Source: Pseudomaricurvus sp033283175
Lineage (GTDB): Bacteria; Pseudomonadota; Gammaproteobacteria; Pseudomonadales; Cellvibrionaceae
Assembly: GCA_033283175.1 (NCBI GenBank)
Contig: JAWMQM010000001.1
Location: 1,054,001-1,118,000 of the forward strand
Reading direction: 5' to 3'
Length of the DNA stretch: 64,000 nt
The stretch's first letter is position 1; each line of letters starts with the position of its first letter. Both the position numbers and the translations under genes were made by a program. Positions 17,676-26,890 of this stretch are shown here, one piece after another. The notes beneath the pieces were generated by a model. The model did no database searches and had not been told where the DNA came from. It was given only the letters and a program-made list of their open reading frames with translations.

Positions 17676-18590
17676 TCACGCCTCCGGACTTGCCATCCGT
17701 CGCTGTATCTCTTCGGCATAGGCCGGGTTGGCCCCGGCGCTGACCAGCAGGCTTTTGAGAAAAGGGCTCTCCTCACGCGCCGGTACCGCCGCATCGATGG
17801 CGGCAGCCCGCTCCCGCAGGCCCTCCCGGTATTCGCTGTGGGTGAAAATATAGAGCCAGTTGTGCTCAATGCCCTTGCGCACAATCTCACCCGCCTCGTC
17901 GGCAGTCATTAACATCTGCTGTACCGCTGCCGCACTGTCGCTGAGGGTGCCCGGCTGGCTTGAGCCATAACCGGAGCCGGCATAGGTGGCCGGACGATTG
18001 CGAACCGCCGTGCCAATGCCGGATTGCACAGGGCCGGGGCAGAACACCGACACACCCACACCCCGGGGTTCAAGCTCACTGCGCAGGGACTCGCTCATCC
18101 CCACCAGCGCCGATTTTGTGGTGACGTAAATAGTGGCGCCAGGATGAGGCAGGATGCCGGAGGTGGAGGAGGTATTCACAATATGTCCCCCCTCGTCGTG
18201 CGCCAGAATCTTTGGCAGCACGATGACAACGCCATTGATGGCACCCACCAGGTTGACATTGATTACCCAGTCCCAGTCACTGAAGCTGGCTTGTGCTGCC
18301 GGGCCGGACACCAGCACACCGGCGTTATTGACCAGCAGGTGTATCTTGCCAAACTGCTGCTCTACCGCATCGGCGAATGCCATGTAGGCATTGCGATCGG
18401 TCACATCCAGCTGCCAGGTAAGAATGCTCCCACTGGAGCCAAACTCCGCCGCCGCACTTTCCAGCGCATCAGCCTGAATATCAGCAATGGCGACATTCAT
18501 TCCCGCGCGATTGAGTGCCCTGACGATCCCCAGACCTATTCCGGAAGCGCCACCGGTAACAATAGCGGTCTTCCCTGTTAAGTTTTCCAT
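17676..18590 (-). CDS. Short-chain dehydrogenase/reductase
   Basis: A 304-residue classical SDR, a little longer than usual through a C-terminal tail of about 50 residues. TGGASGIG cofactor loop, NNAGVLVSG, NTSSTSG serine strand and catalytic YVTTK are all present. ATG at 18590 follows AAGGA. Next to a broken SDR gene at 18695-19543 on the same strand, with an intergenic gap of about 100 bases. Likely an alcohol dehydrogenase for hydrophobic substrates; no specific role can be given. Confidence 0.9.
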   Translation of the reverse strand: MENLTGKTAIVTGGASGIGLGIVRALNRAGMNVAIADIQADALESAAAEFGSSGSILTWQLDVTDRNAYMAFADAVEQQFGKIHLLVNNAGVLVSGPAAQASFSDWDWVINVNLVGAINGVVIVLPKILAHDEGGHIVNTSSTSGILPHPGATIYVTTKSALVGMSESLRSELEPRGVGVSVFCPGPVQSGIGTAVRNRPATYAGSGYGSSQPGTLSDSAAAVQQMLMTADEAGEIVRKGIEHNWLYIFTHSEYREGLRERAAAIDAAVPAREESPFLKSLLVSAGANPAYAEEIQRRMASPEA

Positions 18591-18694
18591 ATTCCTTTCA
18601 CTACTACCGTTTTATTTTCCAAATACCCGTGACCAGAATCCATCAACTGGCGAGATTAACCGGTCACACCGCTTGATGATTAACACCGGGTTCA

Positions 18695-19543
18695 TCATGG
18701 GGGCGGCTTACCGGCCCGTATCGCCTCCATGGTCGCCTCACCAAAAAACTCATCCATAAAATCAAATCCCTGGGCGTGATCCTGGCCGCCATCCACCGTG
18801 ATCGTCTGGCCGGTGACCCAGCCGGATTCCGGCCCCACCAGAAAGCGAATCACCCGGGCAATATCCTGCGGCTCACCATGCGTCCCAGCGCTGTCGCCTG
18901 TGCGTTGTATTCCACCATTTTTGCATGCCCGGGTCGGCGGCGCTTTCCGGTGACAGAGTCATCCCCGGTCGCACGGCATTGATGCGGATTCCGGCCCCGC
19001 CCAGCTCAAATGCCGCCGCCCTGACATAACGCTCCAGCGCCGCTTTCATCGCCGCATAAACCGACAGCCCCCAGAAAGTCTGGCTCACGCCAGAGGTGGA
19101 GATGCAGGCAATGGTGCCACCTTTACTGAGCTGTGGCACGCCATAGCGCACCATCAGGAAGGCACTCATAAAGTTCAGGTCAAAATCCCGCTGCACGCTT
19201 TTGCGATTGTACATCAACATGGGTTTGACGCCGGGCAAGCCGACTGCTGGAATCAGGATATCCAGATGGCCTTCCAGGTCGTGGGCAAACTGCAATGCGC
19301 CTGCACCTGAACCTCATCGCCAGCGTCACCGGTAAAGACTTCAACGCGGCCACTCGGTACCTGGTTCAGCAACTGCTCACGAGCTTGCTGCAGGGCACCG
19401 CTGCGACGCCCGGTAATAACCACCGTGGCCCCATCGGCGAGCAGAAGACGGGGACAGGCCAAACCGATGCCGTGCCCCCCGCCAGTAATCAAAGCGATTT
19501 TAGCCGCCAACAACGAATCACCCACAAGCCCTCCATAAACCAT
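18695..19543 (-). pseudogene. Short-chain dehydrogenase broken by three frameshifts
   Basis: The full length of an SDR can be read only by changing frame three times. Frame 1 gives the cofactor loop ITGGGHGIGLA and ends near 19300. Frame 2 takes over with ALQFAHDLEGHLDIL, the serine strand ISTSGVS and the catalytic YAAMK, to about 18915. After a run of five A it shifts to MVEYNAQATALGRM, then near 18875 to EPQDIARVIRFLVGPESGW and the usual VDGG ending, stopping at 18695. Either a decaying gene or an assembly with indels; the A-run suggests that one shift could be a homopolymer error. The start may be the GTG at 19525 behind GGAGG. Neighbour SDR 17676 is intact. Confidence 0.82.
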
Positions 19544-19715
19544 TTTTCCGTCTCACCGAGAATGCCGGAACCCGGAATACTTGTCGTTGAATTTCCTGTC
19601 TGAACCAATGTGTATGATTTGACTGCGCTCAGGATCAAATGGGCCCGATTGTTGCGCATTAACGCATAGGATAGCGGACCCACGTGAGTAGCAACAGGCG
19701 GAGTGGTAGACACCT

Positions 19716-19743
19716 AAAAAAACGCAGCCTGAAAAAGGCTGCG
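19716..19743 (-). terminator. Rho-independent terminator of Tat-exported protein gene
   Basis: On the minus strand: CGCAGCC, loop, GGCTGCG followed by seven T, about 65 bases past the stop codon at 19811. A strong intrinsic terminator. Confidence 0.9.
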
Positions 19744-19810
19744 CAAAGCTCTACACGCTGAATTCAATCACCAGCTGCGGGAGTACGAGAGGGCACGCCG
19801 TAATACGATG

Positions 19811-20941
19811 CTAGACCTTTGACGTGAATACTTCAGGTAATGAGGATCTTTCAATCATGCCAACGGTATCCTCACCATCCCACCGATAACGGGCATGAGC
19901 CTGTTGCACAACGGGAAAGCCAGGTGGCGTCAGTCCTTTCGGTACCCGGGAACGGAGATTAATAAACGTGGCGCCCTCAATCGATACGATGCCATCCTCC
20001 GTCTCCAGCGTACAGGAAACATCGTCACCAGCCGGATTCAATTCCGTCAGCCATGGGATTTTTATGGCCCTGGCCGGTTTAAGCACACCGCTGCCATCAA
20101 AGACATATCCCTCATTGTAAGTCGGCGTACCATCACCCTTGGGTGGGAAAGTATTAAAGCCAAATGCCTTACCACCCGGAAACACAGCAGACTGCCAACA
20201 ATGGCCCCAGAACCCTCTGAGCTTTCGAACTCCTGTCCGACGAATACGGAGGCCGGGACCCGAAAAGTTGTATACATCCTTACCGATACGCATGGTGCCA
20301 TAGCAACGAAAAAGCTGCTCATAACGCGGACTGATAAATTCACCCTGCTCACCTTCAAAGGCCGCCTTATCGTCGTCTTTCAGCATTGAACCAGGCATCC
20401 ACGGCGGCACCGCCATGTGCATATGAATATCAAACTCAACGTCTGTCATGACCGGCTTATCAGGCCAAACCTGCTGAATCAGCTCGGTGGCTGTGGATTC
20501 CGGCATTCGACCGCTGAATGTCACCTGCCAATGACGGAATGGGTCCAGACATTGGAAACGTACGCCTCCAGAGCCCCGAACCGTAGGCCGGCCATCCTTG
20601 CCCAGAGCAGAGTGGGTTTTGCCATTCTCATCCCGCAGGTTAAGTACCCGTCCATCCGGGAAACCGATATCCAGCCAGACCAACTGGTTATCCCACTTTT
20701 CTGCCAGAGCCTCAACACCGATGCGCATGGCAAAGGCAGCATTCTCTTCCTCAATCCACACATTAACCGCATCCCTCATTGCAGGCGTTTGCGGTCGCTC
20801 TGCGAGAACCAACTCCCGCTTCTGGTCTATGCCGCCAGACAAATCGGTGGCCATATCCGCCATGGAAAAACGCGGCAGTACCAGCCCACTGGAAGCTGCC
20901 ATGGAATAGCCCAAGAAATGGCGTCGATTAAGATTTTTCAC
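19811..20941 (-). CDS. Tat-exported protein of unknown function, paralogue A
   Basis: A 376-residue protein with a twin-arginine signal (RRHFLGYSMAASSG at residues 6-19), so predicted to fold in the cytoplasm and be exported to the periplasm. GTG start behind AAGGTG. The body is strongly similar to the cytoplasmic protein at 26891-27925: both have SPRYEQLFR, GLRIRR.GVR, GHCWQSAVFPGGKAFGFNT, YNEG.VFDGSG and a C-terminal QQAHARYRW..E.TVGMIERSS. The beta-rich pattern suggests a lipocalin-like fold, perhaps a binder or hydratase of hydrophobic compounds; I do not know the family function. It lies downstream of the TonB receptor on the same strand, about 125 bases away, so uptake-linked processing is possible. 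Confidence 0.78.
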   Translation of the reverse strand: MKNLNRRHFLGYSMAASSGLVLPRFSMADMATDLSGGIDQKRELVLAERPQTPAMRDAVNVWIEEENAAFAMRIGVEALAEKWDNQLVWLDIGFPDGRVLNLRDENGKTHSALGKDGRPTVRGSGGVRFQCLDPFRHWQVTFSGRMPESTATELIQQVWPDKPVMTDVEFDIHMHMAVPPWMPGSMLKDDDKAAFEGEQGEFISPRYEQLFRCYGTMRIGKDVYNFSGPGLRIRRTGVRKLRGFWGHCWQSAVFPGGKAFGFNTFPPKGDGTPTYNEGYVFDGSGVLKPARAIKIPWLTELNPAGDDVSCTLETEDGIVSIEGATFINLRSRVPKGLTPPGFPVVQQAHARYRWDGEDTVGMIERSSLPEVFTSKV

Positions 20942-21067
20942 ATTTTCACCTTGCGGTTGTTGCTTTAAAGCAACGTTTAACCAATTACTGAACTTCTATC
21001 ACCTGCTGTGCGAAGGCCAGCCGAAAAGGCCGCGACCGTCGTCTCCGCAACGTCCGGCCCCTTGCCG

Positions 21068-23638
21068 TCAGAAGTTCCACTGCAGCGATGCACCAAACGT
21101 TCTTGGTGGACCATAGGACTTGGTATCCAGCCCCAGAGAGTCGATCACCGGCGTAGATCCCACTGCGTATTCCTTATCGAAGGCGTTGTTCACGTATGCT
21201 GAAAAATCAAAATCAGAACCCATTACACTGCGCCAGTTAAGACGGAAGTTCCAGAGTGTATAGCTGGGAATGATACTGTTCTCCTTTGCTTCAGCAGCCT
21301 CTGCGGGGTCCGGCACAAGAACATTCAGGTGCTGGTACTGCTGGAACGTATCAACCTTGGACTGGTAGTAGACACCCGCGATCAAAGTGATATCACCCAA
21401 CGCCGCATCCAGTGGCAGCGTATAATTGGCGGAAGCAAAGACGGAGTGTTCCGGGATATAAACGAACGGTGAATCCTTGTTGTCGAACAGTTCGGTTTCC
21501 CACTCTTTGTAGTAGGCATCTATATAGGCATAGCCCATGGTCATGCTGAAGTTCTCAGTGGGAGCTACAGTCACATCCAGATCAACACCCTGAACAACCG
21601 CCTTACCTGCGTTCTGAATAACAGTCTCCAGCCCCCCCGAAGCATTGCTGATGCTTTGGGTTTTCTGGATATCATCATAATCCTGATAGTAATAAGCAGC
21701 GCTGGTACGGGCATTACCTAACCAGCCCAGCTCCCAATCCGCCTTGTGACCAATCTCATAGACCAGGACAGTCTCTTCATCGAACGGCTCGAAGGTAATA
21801 TTGTTTTTTGCCCGGGTCTGAAAGCCACCGGTACGGTAGCCGGTGGAAATACTACCGTATACTGACTGGGTCTCTGCCAAAGCGTAGTTCGCTGCAATAC
21901 GCCACGTGGGGCTGGAATAGGTTTCGTCTTCCGTACGGGCACAATCAGGTCCAACCGGATTGTCATCACTATCCAACACCACACAGCCCGGCGGCAACGC
22001 AGGACTGCCCACCAGACCCACGTTACGCGAGGTTAGTTCGCGCTTGTCCCACGACTGGCGCAAGCCCAATGTCACGGAAAGGTCATCAGTAAAGTCATAG
22101 GTTGCCTCACCGAATACCGCATAGGCCGTGTTCTCAACATCTGCATTGGAAGAGCTCTGGTAGAGGCCGAAACGTCCAAAGGCAATCACCGTATCAATGG
22201 GCGTCACACCAGTGAACGCGACATTATCGAAATCCGGGTTGCGGCCAAAGTTACTGGAGAGGAAACGCTCCGATGCCTGCATTTTGTAGTAATAGACACC
22301 GCCCAACCATTGCAGGCGCTCGTCAAACGCGGATCCCAGAAGCTGAATTTCATTACTGAACTGCTCGCCGCTGATGGTTTTGGCACTGGGGACGGACGTA
22401 CCGGCTGGCAGCGTAGCCGAATCGACGCTGATAGCACCAAACAGTGGCAAGGCCGTGCCATCATTATCCAGTGACGACAGCGTCTCTACTTTGCGGTATC
22501 CGAAAATATTCTTGACGGTAAGGTCATCACTAACATCAAATTCTGTGGAGTTGGCAAAGAACGTGTTTTCCACCTCATCCCGGGGAATAAAGTCTGCCTC
22601 CACATCATGCACACTGCGGTTTTGCGAGCGCTTTAGTGTGTCATCGATCCGTGTATAGGAGGGCGCATTCGGGGTCAGGGGAAAGCTTCCCAGGGCGCCG
22701 TTGAATACGCCACTGTAAAGCGCCCCCAGCTGCGAAGAGTCATTGAAATCCGTAATTACCTGGGCCTTACCGATAGAATCATTTTTATCGTATGACACGG
22801 TCGTCAGGTTTCTGAAATCGCCAGTATCCACTGACATCAACACACGAATGCCTTCGGAGTCCTCATCCCACAAGCAGTCATCGCAGGCCAGGCCTGCTGT
22901 CGATCCCACCTCCCCGGCAGGGATACCGTTATCAACAATACTCTGATAGCCATCGCGCTCGGTTTTCTGGCCAGCGATTCGGAAGCTGAGCACATCGTTA
23001 ACCGGCAGCGACACACCACCTTCCACTTTATAGAGGTCGTAGTTCCCCAGGGTTCCTTTGATAAATCCGCCGAACTCCTGCTCCGGAGCCTTGGGCGTCA
23101 ACAGCACGACACCACCAGTACTGTTACGCCCAAACAGGGTACCCTGAGGACCCTTAAGAACCTGCACATCCGCCAGATCGTACATCGCCAGATTAGAGCC
23201 ATGAACCGGTGTCAGAACCACATCGGCAAAGTACATGGGGACTGCCGGATCCATGGTCAAAAGCACTTCGGAGGGGCGCTGACCACGCAGAGAGACAAGC
23301 GGCAGGTTAGGCCCTGTGGTTCCCTGGGACACGTTTAACCCCGGAACCTTATCGTTAAGAATTTCAACCGAGGTTACCCCCTGGTCAGCGAGATACTCCG
23401 ATGACATAGCTGTAATTGCCATAGGTACATCTGTTGCCACTTCCGACCGGCGTCGAGCCGTCACAACGACCTCTTCCAGAGTCCCTCCCCTGGCCTGCTG
23501 ACCCTCGGCCCAGGCCGGACCCCCTCCCACCATTCCTGCCGCCAAAACAATGGCCATACCCAGCCTGGTCCGTCGCGGTGTCAGCGTATGATTTGCATTG
23601 CCAAAACGTGGGGCCATGTGAGGATAATAGTCGTTCAT
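21068..23638 (-). CDS. TonB-dependent receptor
   Basis: A complete 856-residue receptor. It has a basic N-terminus and signal peptide ending GPAWAE, then LEEVVVTARRRSEVATDVP, the plug signature VLKGPQGTLFGRNSTGG, and a 22-strand-type barrel ending in the canonical FGASLQWNF with terminal Phe. ATG at 23638 behind AGGAAGAG. It is a paralogue of the receptor at the left edge. Divergent from an AraC-family gene across a 516-base gap with a candidate direct-repeat operator. Substrate unknown; hydrophobic polycyclic compounds are inferred from the region. Confidence 0.95.
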   Translation of the reverse strand: MNDYYPHMAPRFGNANHTLTPRRTRLGMAIVLAAGMVGGGPAWAEGQQARGGTLEEVVVTARRRSEVATDVPMAITAMSSEYLADQGVTSVEILNDKVPGLNVSQGTTGPNLPLVSLRGQRPSEVLLTMDPAVPMYFADVVLTPVHGSNLAMYDLADVQVLKGPQGTLFGRNSTGGVVLLTPKAPEQEFGGFIKGTLGNYDLYKVEGGVSLPVNDVLSFRIAGQKTERDGYQSIVDNGIPAGEVGSTAGLACDDCLWDEDSEGIRVLMSVDTGDFRNLTTVSYDKNDSIGKAQVITDFNDSSQLGALYSGVFNGALGSFPLTPNAPSYTRIDDTLKRSQNRSVHDVEADFIPRDEVENTFFANSTEFDVSDDLTVKNIFGYRKVETLSSLDNDGTALPLFGAISVDSATLPAGTSVPSAKTISGEQFSNEIQLLGSAFDERLQWLGGVYYYKMQASERFLSSNFGRNPDFDNVAFTGVTPIDTVIAFGRFGLYQSSSNADVENTAYAVFGEATYDFTDDLSVTLGLRQSWDKRELTSRNVGLVGSPALPPGCVVLDSDDNPVGPDCARTEDETYSSPTWRIAANYALAETQSVYGSISTGYRTGGFQTRAKNNITFEPFDEETVLVYEIGHKADWELGWLGNARTSAAYYYQDYDDIQKTQSISNASGGLETVIQNAGKAVVQGVDLDVTVAPTENFSMTMGYAYIDAYYKEWETELFDNKDSPFVYIPEHSVFASANYTLPLDAALGDITLIAGVYYQSKVDTFQQYQHLNVLVPDPAEAAEAKENSIIPSYTLWNFRLNWRSVMGSDFDFSAYVNNAFDKEYAVGSTPVIDSLGLDTKSYGPPRTFGASLQWNF

Positions 23639-24154
23639 CTCTTCCTACTCTCTCGAATTTATTTTTATTGGGTCAGCCATTACTGGCAGACAGACAACCT
23701 GAAACCAGACAGAGATCCGGCTGCACAATCCAGCTATAGCGTGATGATCGTCAGGAAGGCCTAGTACAAGGTTCAGTAGCAACCAAACAGAGATCTACCG
23801 GGTATATGTGCTGCCCAACACTCTTGGGCAATAGCTTTTATATTTATGCTGTCTGCGAGCGACCCTTCACCCCCTTTACGCTATCGCCGGTAAAAGCAGG
23901 AATCAATCTCCAACAGTTATGCTTTGTGGCCAACTTATTGCTCGCGGACATTCGTATTAATGGGAGTCCGAATATTTTTCTTACCGCCACAGCCAGGCAT
24001 CCACCCCCCTCTAACGGCACTTATAAATTTTATCTTCCAGCCTCCACACAGCGGTTCTGAGCTGGAGCATCGCTCTGAAAAGTGATAGGGTTCCGTATAT
24101 AAAATAATTAACAAATCAGCCACTTGCATAACAACAACGTGGACGCGAGCCGGT
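23639..24154. other. Divergent TonB receptor/AraC regulatory region
   Basis: 516 bases, more AT-rich than the coding sequence, with no credible gene. It contains a direct repeat near the receptor (23704-23795, listed separately) and an AT-rich tract at 24100-24115 that may hold the AraC promoter. Confidence 0.5.
23704..23795. promoter_or_regulatory. Direct repeat, candidate AraC-type operator
   Basis: ACCAGACAGAGATC (23704-23717) and ACCAAACAGAGATC (23782-23795) differ at one of 14 bases and lie in the same orientation 78 bases apart, upstream of the TonB receptor. AraC-family regulators usually bind direct repeats, and one is encoded at 24155. Binding not shown. Confidence 0.45.
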
Positions 24155-25009
24155 ATGGATATTCATTTCTCCCGCTGCAATATCGAAGCCAGACACTCCA
24201 GCCACCTGGGCCAGGCGGAGCTGGTAAATTATTCCTGGAACAATCCCGTCGACAGCGTAGGCACCAACGATTTCTCCATCCTGCAGCTGTGCCTGCTTCC
24301 CATCCCCAAAAGCTCCCGGGCGTGTTTTACAGAACACTGGCAGAAGAATCGATTTGAAAATTTTGGGTCACTGTCACTACTGCCGGCGGGCCAGGTAGTC
24401 CACTGCAAAAGCGATCAACGAAAACAATCTTCGGTATTTTGCGGCTTCGATCCACAAGCCATAGAGGAATATGCAGGCCAGGCTGTCGCGTGGGATGATT
24501 ATCCACTGGAAAGACTGCTCGACATTAACAGCCCACGCCTCAAATATCTGCTTACACAACTGCACGAAGAGCTGCGTGCTCCGGGATTCGGCAGCGACAT
24601 CATGACTGAGCTGATTATGGGGCAGGTTGTAATTGAGCTGTTCAGATACCTTTCCGGTCAACTGGAAAAACAGAGCAACGGCGGTCTCTCATCGCGGAAC
24701 CTGCAATTGATCGAACAGCGGGTTGCCGAAGACCCTGCACCACCCAGCATCGGTGAACTTGCCAGGCTCTGCCAACTTTCGACCCGGCACCTGTCCCGGG
24801 CTTTTCGCGTCAACAAGGGCATCTCAATTGGTGCGTACATCGCCGAATGGCGTATCAGGCACGCAAAGTTGTTGCTGGAATCCGGCGCCAGCATCAAGAG
24901 CGTAGCCTACAGTGTAGGCTTTTCCGCACCATCAAACTTCACGGCGGCTTTTCAACGAGAGACAGGAAAAACGCCTACGCAGTTTCTGCGCCAATTAGGA
25001 CGCATCTAA
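24155..25009 (+). CDS. AraC-family transcriptional regulator
   Basis: A 284-residue regulator: an N-terminal ligand-binding domain of about 170 residues (AraC-binding-like) and a C-terminal double helix-turn-helix. The latter shows LARLCQLSTRHLSRAFRVN, IAEWRIRHAKLLLE and VAYSVGFSAPSNFTAAFQRE-TGKTP, the classical AraC signature. The ribosome site is weak. Divergent from the TonB receptor, so likely to control it and perhaps the Tat-exported protein gene in response to a pathway compound. Confidence 0.92.
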   Translation: MDIHFSRCNIEARHSSHLGQAELVNYSWNNPVDSVGTNDFSILQLCLLPIPKSSRACFTEHWQKNRFENFGSLSLLPAGQVVHCKSDQRKQSSVFCGFDPQAIEEYAGQAVAWDDYPLERLLDINSPRLKYLLTQLHEELRAPGFGSDIMTELIMGQVVIELFRYLSGQLEKQSNGGLSSRNLQLIEQRVAEDPAPPSIGELARLCQLSTRHLSRAFRVNKGISIGAYIAEWRIRHAKLLLESGASIKSVAYSVGFSAPSNFTAAFQRETGKTPTQFLRQLGRI

Positions 25010-25049
25010 CCGCCGGCTGTCAGCCGACAGTTAGATATCCCTGCTCAAA

Positions 25050-25958
25050 TCAGATTTTACTCAATATTTCCTCGGCAAAGCGGGAGGCGTTGTCACACCA
25101 CTCCGCCCGGGTGTTACCCTCAACGTGCGCCGAGGCCCCGATAACACCAAGCTCTTTGTATTGACCAATGCGGTCCAGCACCGCCGCTGCGTCCCACTTC
25201 TCACCCGGCTGCATAATGCTGGCAAGAAACACCACCGGCGGTTCTTCACGACCTACCTTTTCACAGTGTTCCTTCATGTACTGGATACCACTGGCCAGAT
25301 CATCCTCGCCTGCCATGCTCTGCGTGCGTGTTGTAGCGGTCGACAGGTTGCCGGTAAAGAACGGATTCCAGCCATCGCCCAGCTCCACCGCACGACGAAT
25401 AGCACGCTTGGCGTTACCACCGATATAAATGGGAATGCCAGGCTTCTGCACCGGTGCCGGACGCATGCGGCTACCACGGGCGCTGTAACCCGTGCCTTCA
25501 AAATCAAACTCCTCACCGGTCCAGGCCAGGCGCATGGCCTTAATATGCTCGTCGAACAGGTCATTGCGCTGTTCAAAATCCACTCCCAGGGCAAAATATT
25601 CACCCTTCAGGTAACCGGCACCCATGCCCAGGGTCAGCCTGCCATTGGAAAATACATCCAGTGTGGAGGCCGCGCGCGCAGTAATAAACGGGTTGCGATA
25701 GGTGGCGACAAGAATACCAGTCTGCAGACGCAAGGTGGTCGTATGAGCCGCCACCAGACTCAACATCACAAACGGGTCCTGGGCGTCGTGGCCGCCGGAA
25801 TCACGCCAGCGCGCCGTAGGGCAAGGGTGATCGGTGACGTTACCTGCGTTAAAGCCCAGCTTTTCAATGTGCTGCGCGATCTCCCGGACCGCATCCGGCG
25901 TACAAAACTCGTCCGCCTTTTCCACATCATCAAAAGGCAGGGTGACATTGATTTTCAT
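25050..25958 (-). CDS. LLM-class F420-dependent oxidoreductase
   Basis: A 302-residue luciferase-like (bacterial luciferase family TIM-barrel) enzyme, of the type that uses reduced coenzyme F420 rather than FMN. Features: VTDHPCPTARW near residue 45, LRLQTGILVATYRNPF, then RLTLGMGAGYLKGE, and IPIYIGGNAKRAIRRAVELGDGWNPF. These match the F420-type subfamily as I know it. It closes the run of genes that starts with NADPH:F420 oxidoreductase and the CofCGH fusion, so F420 synthesis, reduction and use are encoded together. The likely reaction is a hydride transfer to or from a ketone, alcohol or double bond of the pathway substrate. Confidence 0.85.
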   Translation of the reverse strand: MKINVTLPFDDVEKADEFCTPDAVREIAQHIEKLGFNAGNVTDHPCPTARWRDSGGHDAQDPFVMLSLVAAHTTTLRLQTGILVATYRNPFITARAASTLDVFSNGRLTLGMGAGYLKGEYFALGVDFEQRNDLFDEHIKAMRLAWTGEEFDFEGTGYSARGSRMRPAPVQKPGIPIYIGGNAKRAIRRAVELGDGWNPFFTGNLSTATTRTQSMAGEDDLASGIQYMKEHCEKVGREEPPVVFLASIMQPGEKWDAAAVLDRIGQYKELGVIGASAHVEGNTRAEWCDNASRFAEEILSKI

Positions 25959-26022
25959 AACTCTCTCCTTATTGCCGGCGTGCTTTGATAGTTTTCACGC
26001 AGACGATTAACTTTCAAAAATG

Positions 26023-26871
26023 TCAGATTCCGGTCAGGGTCCACTTGCCGGCGGCGTTGCGAATCCAGCCACTGGATGCCCAACTGCCACCGTCCACCGG
26101 CAACACCACTCCGTTAACGTAACTGCTCATGGCGGAGGCAAGAAACAACGCCGCCTGGCCACACTCGCTGTCGATGCCAGTGCGTCCGGCGGGAATACGA
26201 TTGGCGGTTGCCTGCTCCTGCTCCGGCGTCGGCTGCAGCCAGGTTGACTCATCCACCGGCCCCTTGATATTGCCCCGCAATCCCGGGGTCACCGTGTAGT
26301 CCGGCGCAATGGCGTTAACGCGAATGTTGTGCTCCGCCAACTCCAGCGCCAGCGAACGGGTGAAGTTGAGCATGCCGGCCTTACAGGCGGCATAGACCGA
26401 GTAGTAAGGCGCTGCCCGCGAGGCTTCGATACTGGCAACATTGATAATGGCGCCACCGCGCCCGCCCTCAATCATCACCGGTGTCGCAGCGGAGGTGGCG
26501 GCCAGCATACTCACCAGGTTGAGATCGATGTGTTTGCGCCAGGAACGCTCTGACTGTTGCAGGAACGGCTTGGGAGAAACACCACCAACGTTGTTCGCCA
26601 ATATGTCGATACGGCCAAATGCGGTTTTGGCCTGATCCACCATGGCGTACACCTGCTCGGTCTCGCACATATCCGTGGGCACCGGCAAAGCCTTGCGTCC
26701 CAGTTCCCGCACCCGATCCGCAGTCTCCTCGCAACGCTCCGGCACCACATCGGCAATAACAATGTCAGCACCGGCAGCAGCAAGTGCCAGGGCAATGGCT
26801 CGCCCAATGCCTCCACCACCACCGGTCACGATTGCCACCTGATCGGTTAATGCGATTTGATTGTTATCCAT
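26023..26871 (-). CDS. Short-chain dehydrogenase/reductase
   Basis: A 282-residue classical SDR: TGGGGGIG cofactor loop, NNVGGVSPK (NNAG variant), NVASIEAS serine strand and YSVYAACK with the catalytic Tyr/Lys, then VDGGSW near the C-terminus. The ATG at 26871 has AGG about 8 bases upstream; an in-frame ATG at 26886, 4 bases after the previous stop, has none. It lies between the unknown paralogue B gene and the LLM oxidoreductase gene in the F420 run. Confidence 0.9.
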   Translation of the reverse strand: MDNNQIALTDQVAIVTGGGGGIGRAIALALAAAGADIVIADVVPERCEETADRVRELGRKALPVPTDMCETEQVYAMVDQAKTAFGRIDILANNVGGVSPKPFLQQSERSWRKHIDLNLVSMLAATSAATPVMIEGGRGGAIINVASIEASRAAPYYSVYAACKAGMLNFTRSLALELAEHNIRVNAIAPDYTVTPGLRGNIKGPVDESTWLQPTPEQEQATANRIPAGRTGIDSECGQAALFLASAMSSYVNGVVLPVDGGSWASSGWIRNAAGKWTLTGI

Positions 26872-26890
26872 CTGTAAACCTGCCATAGCA

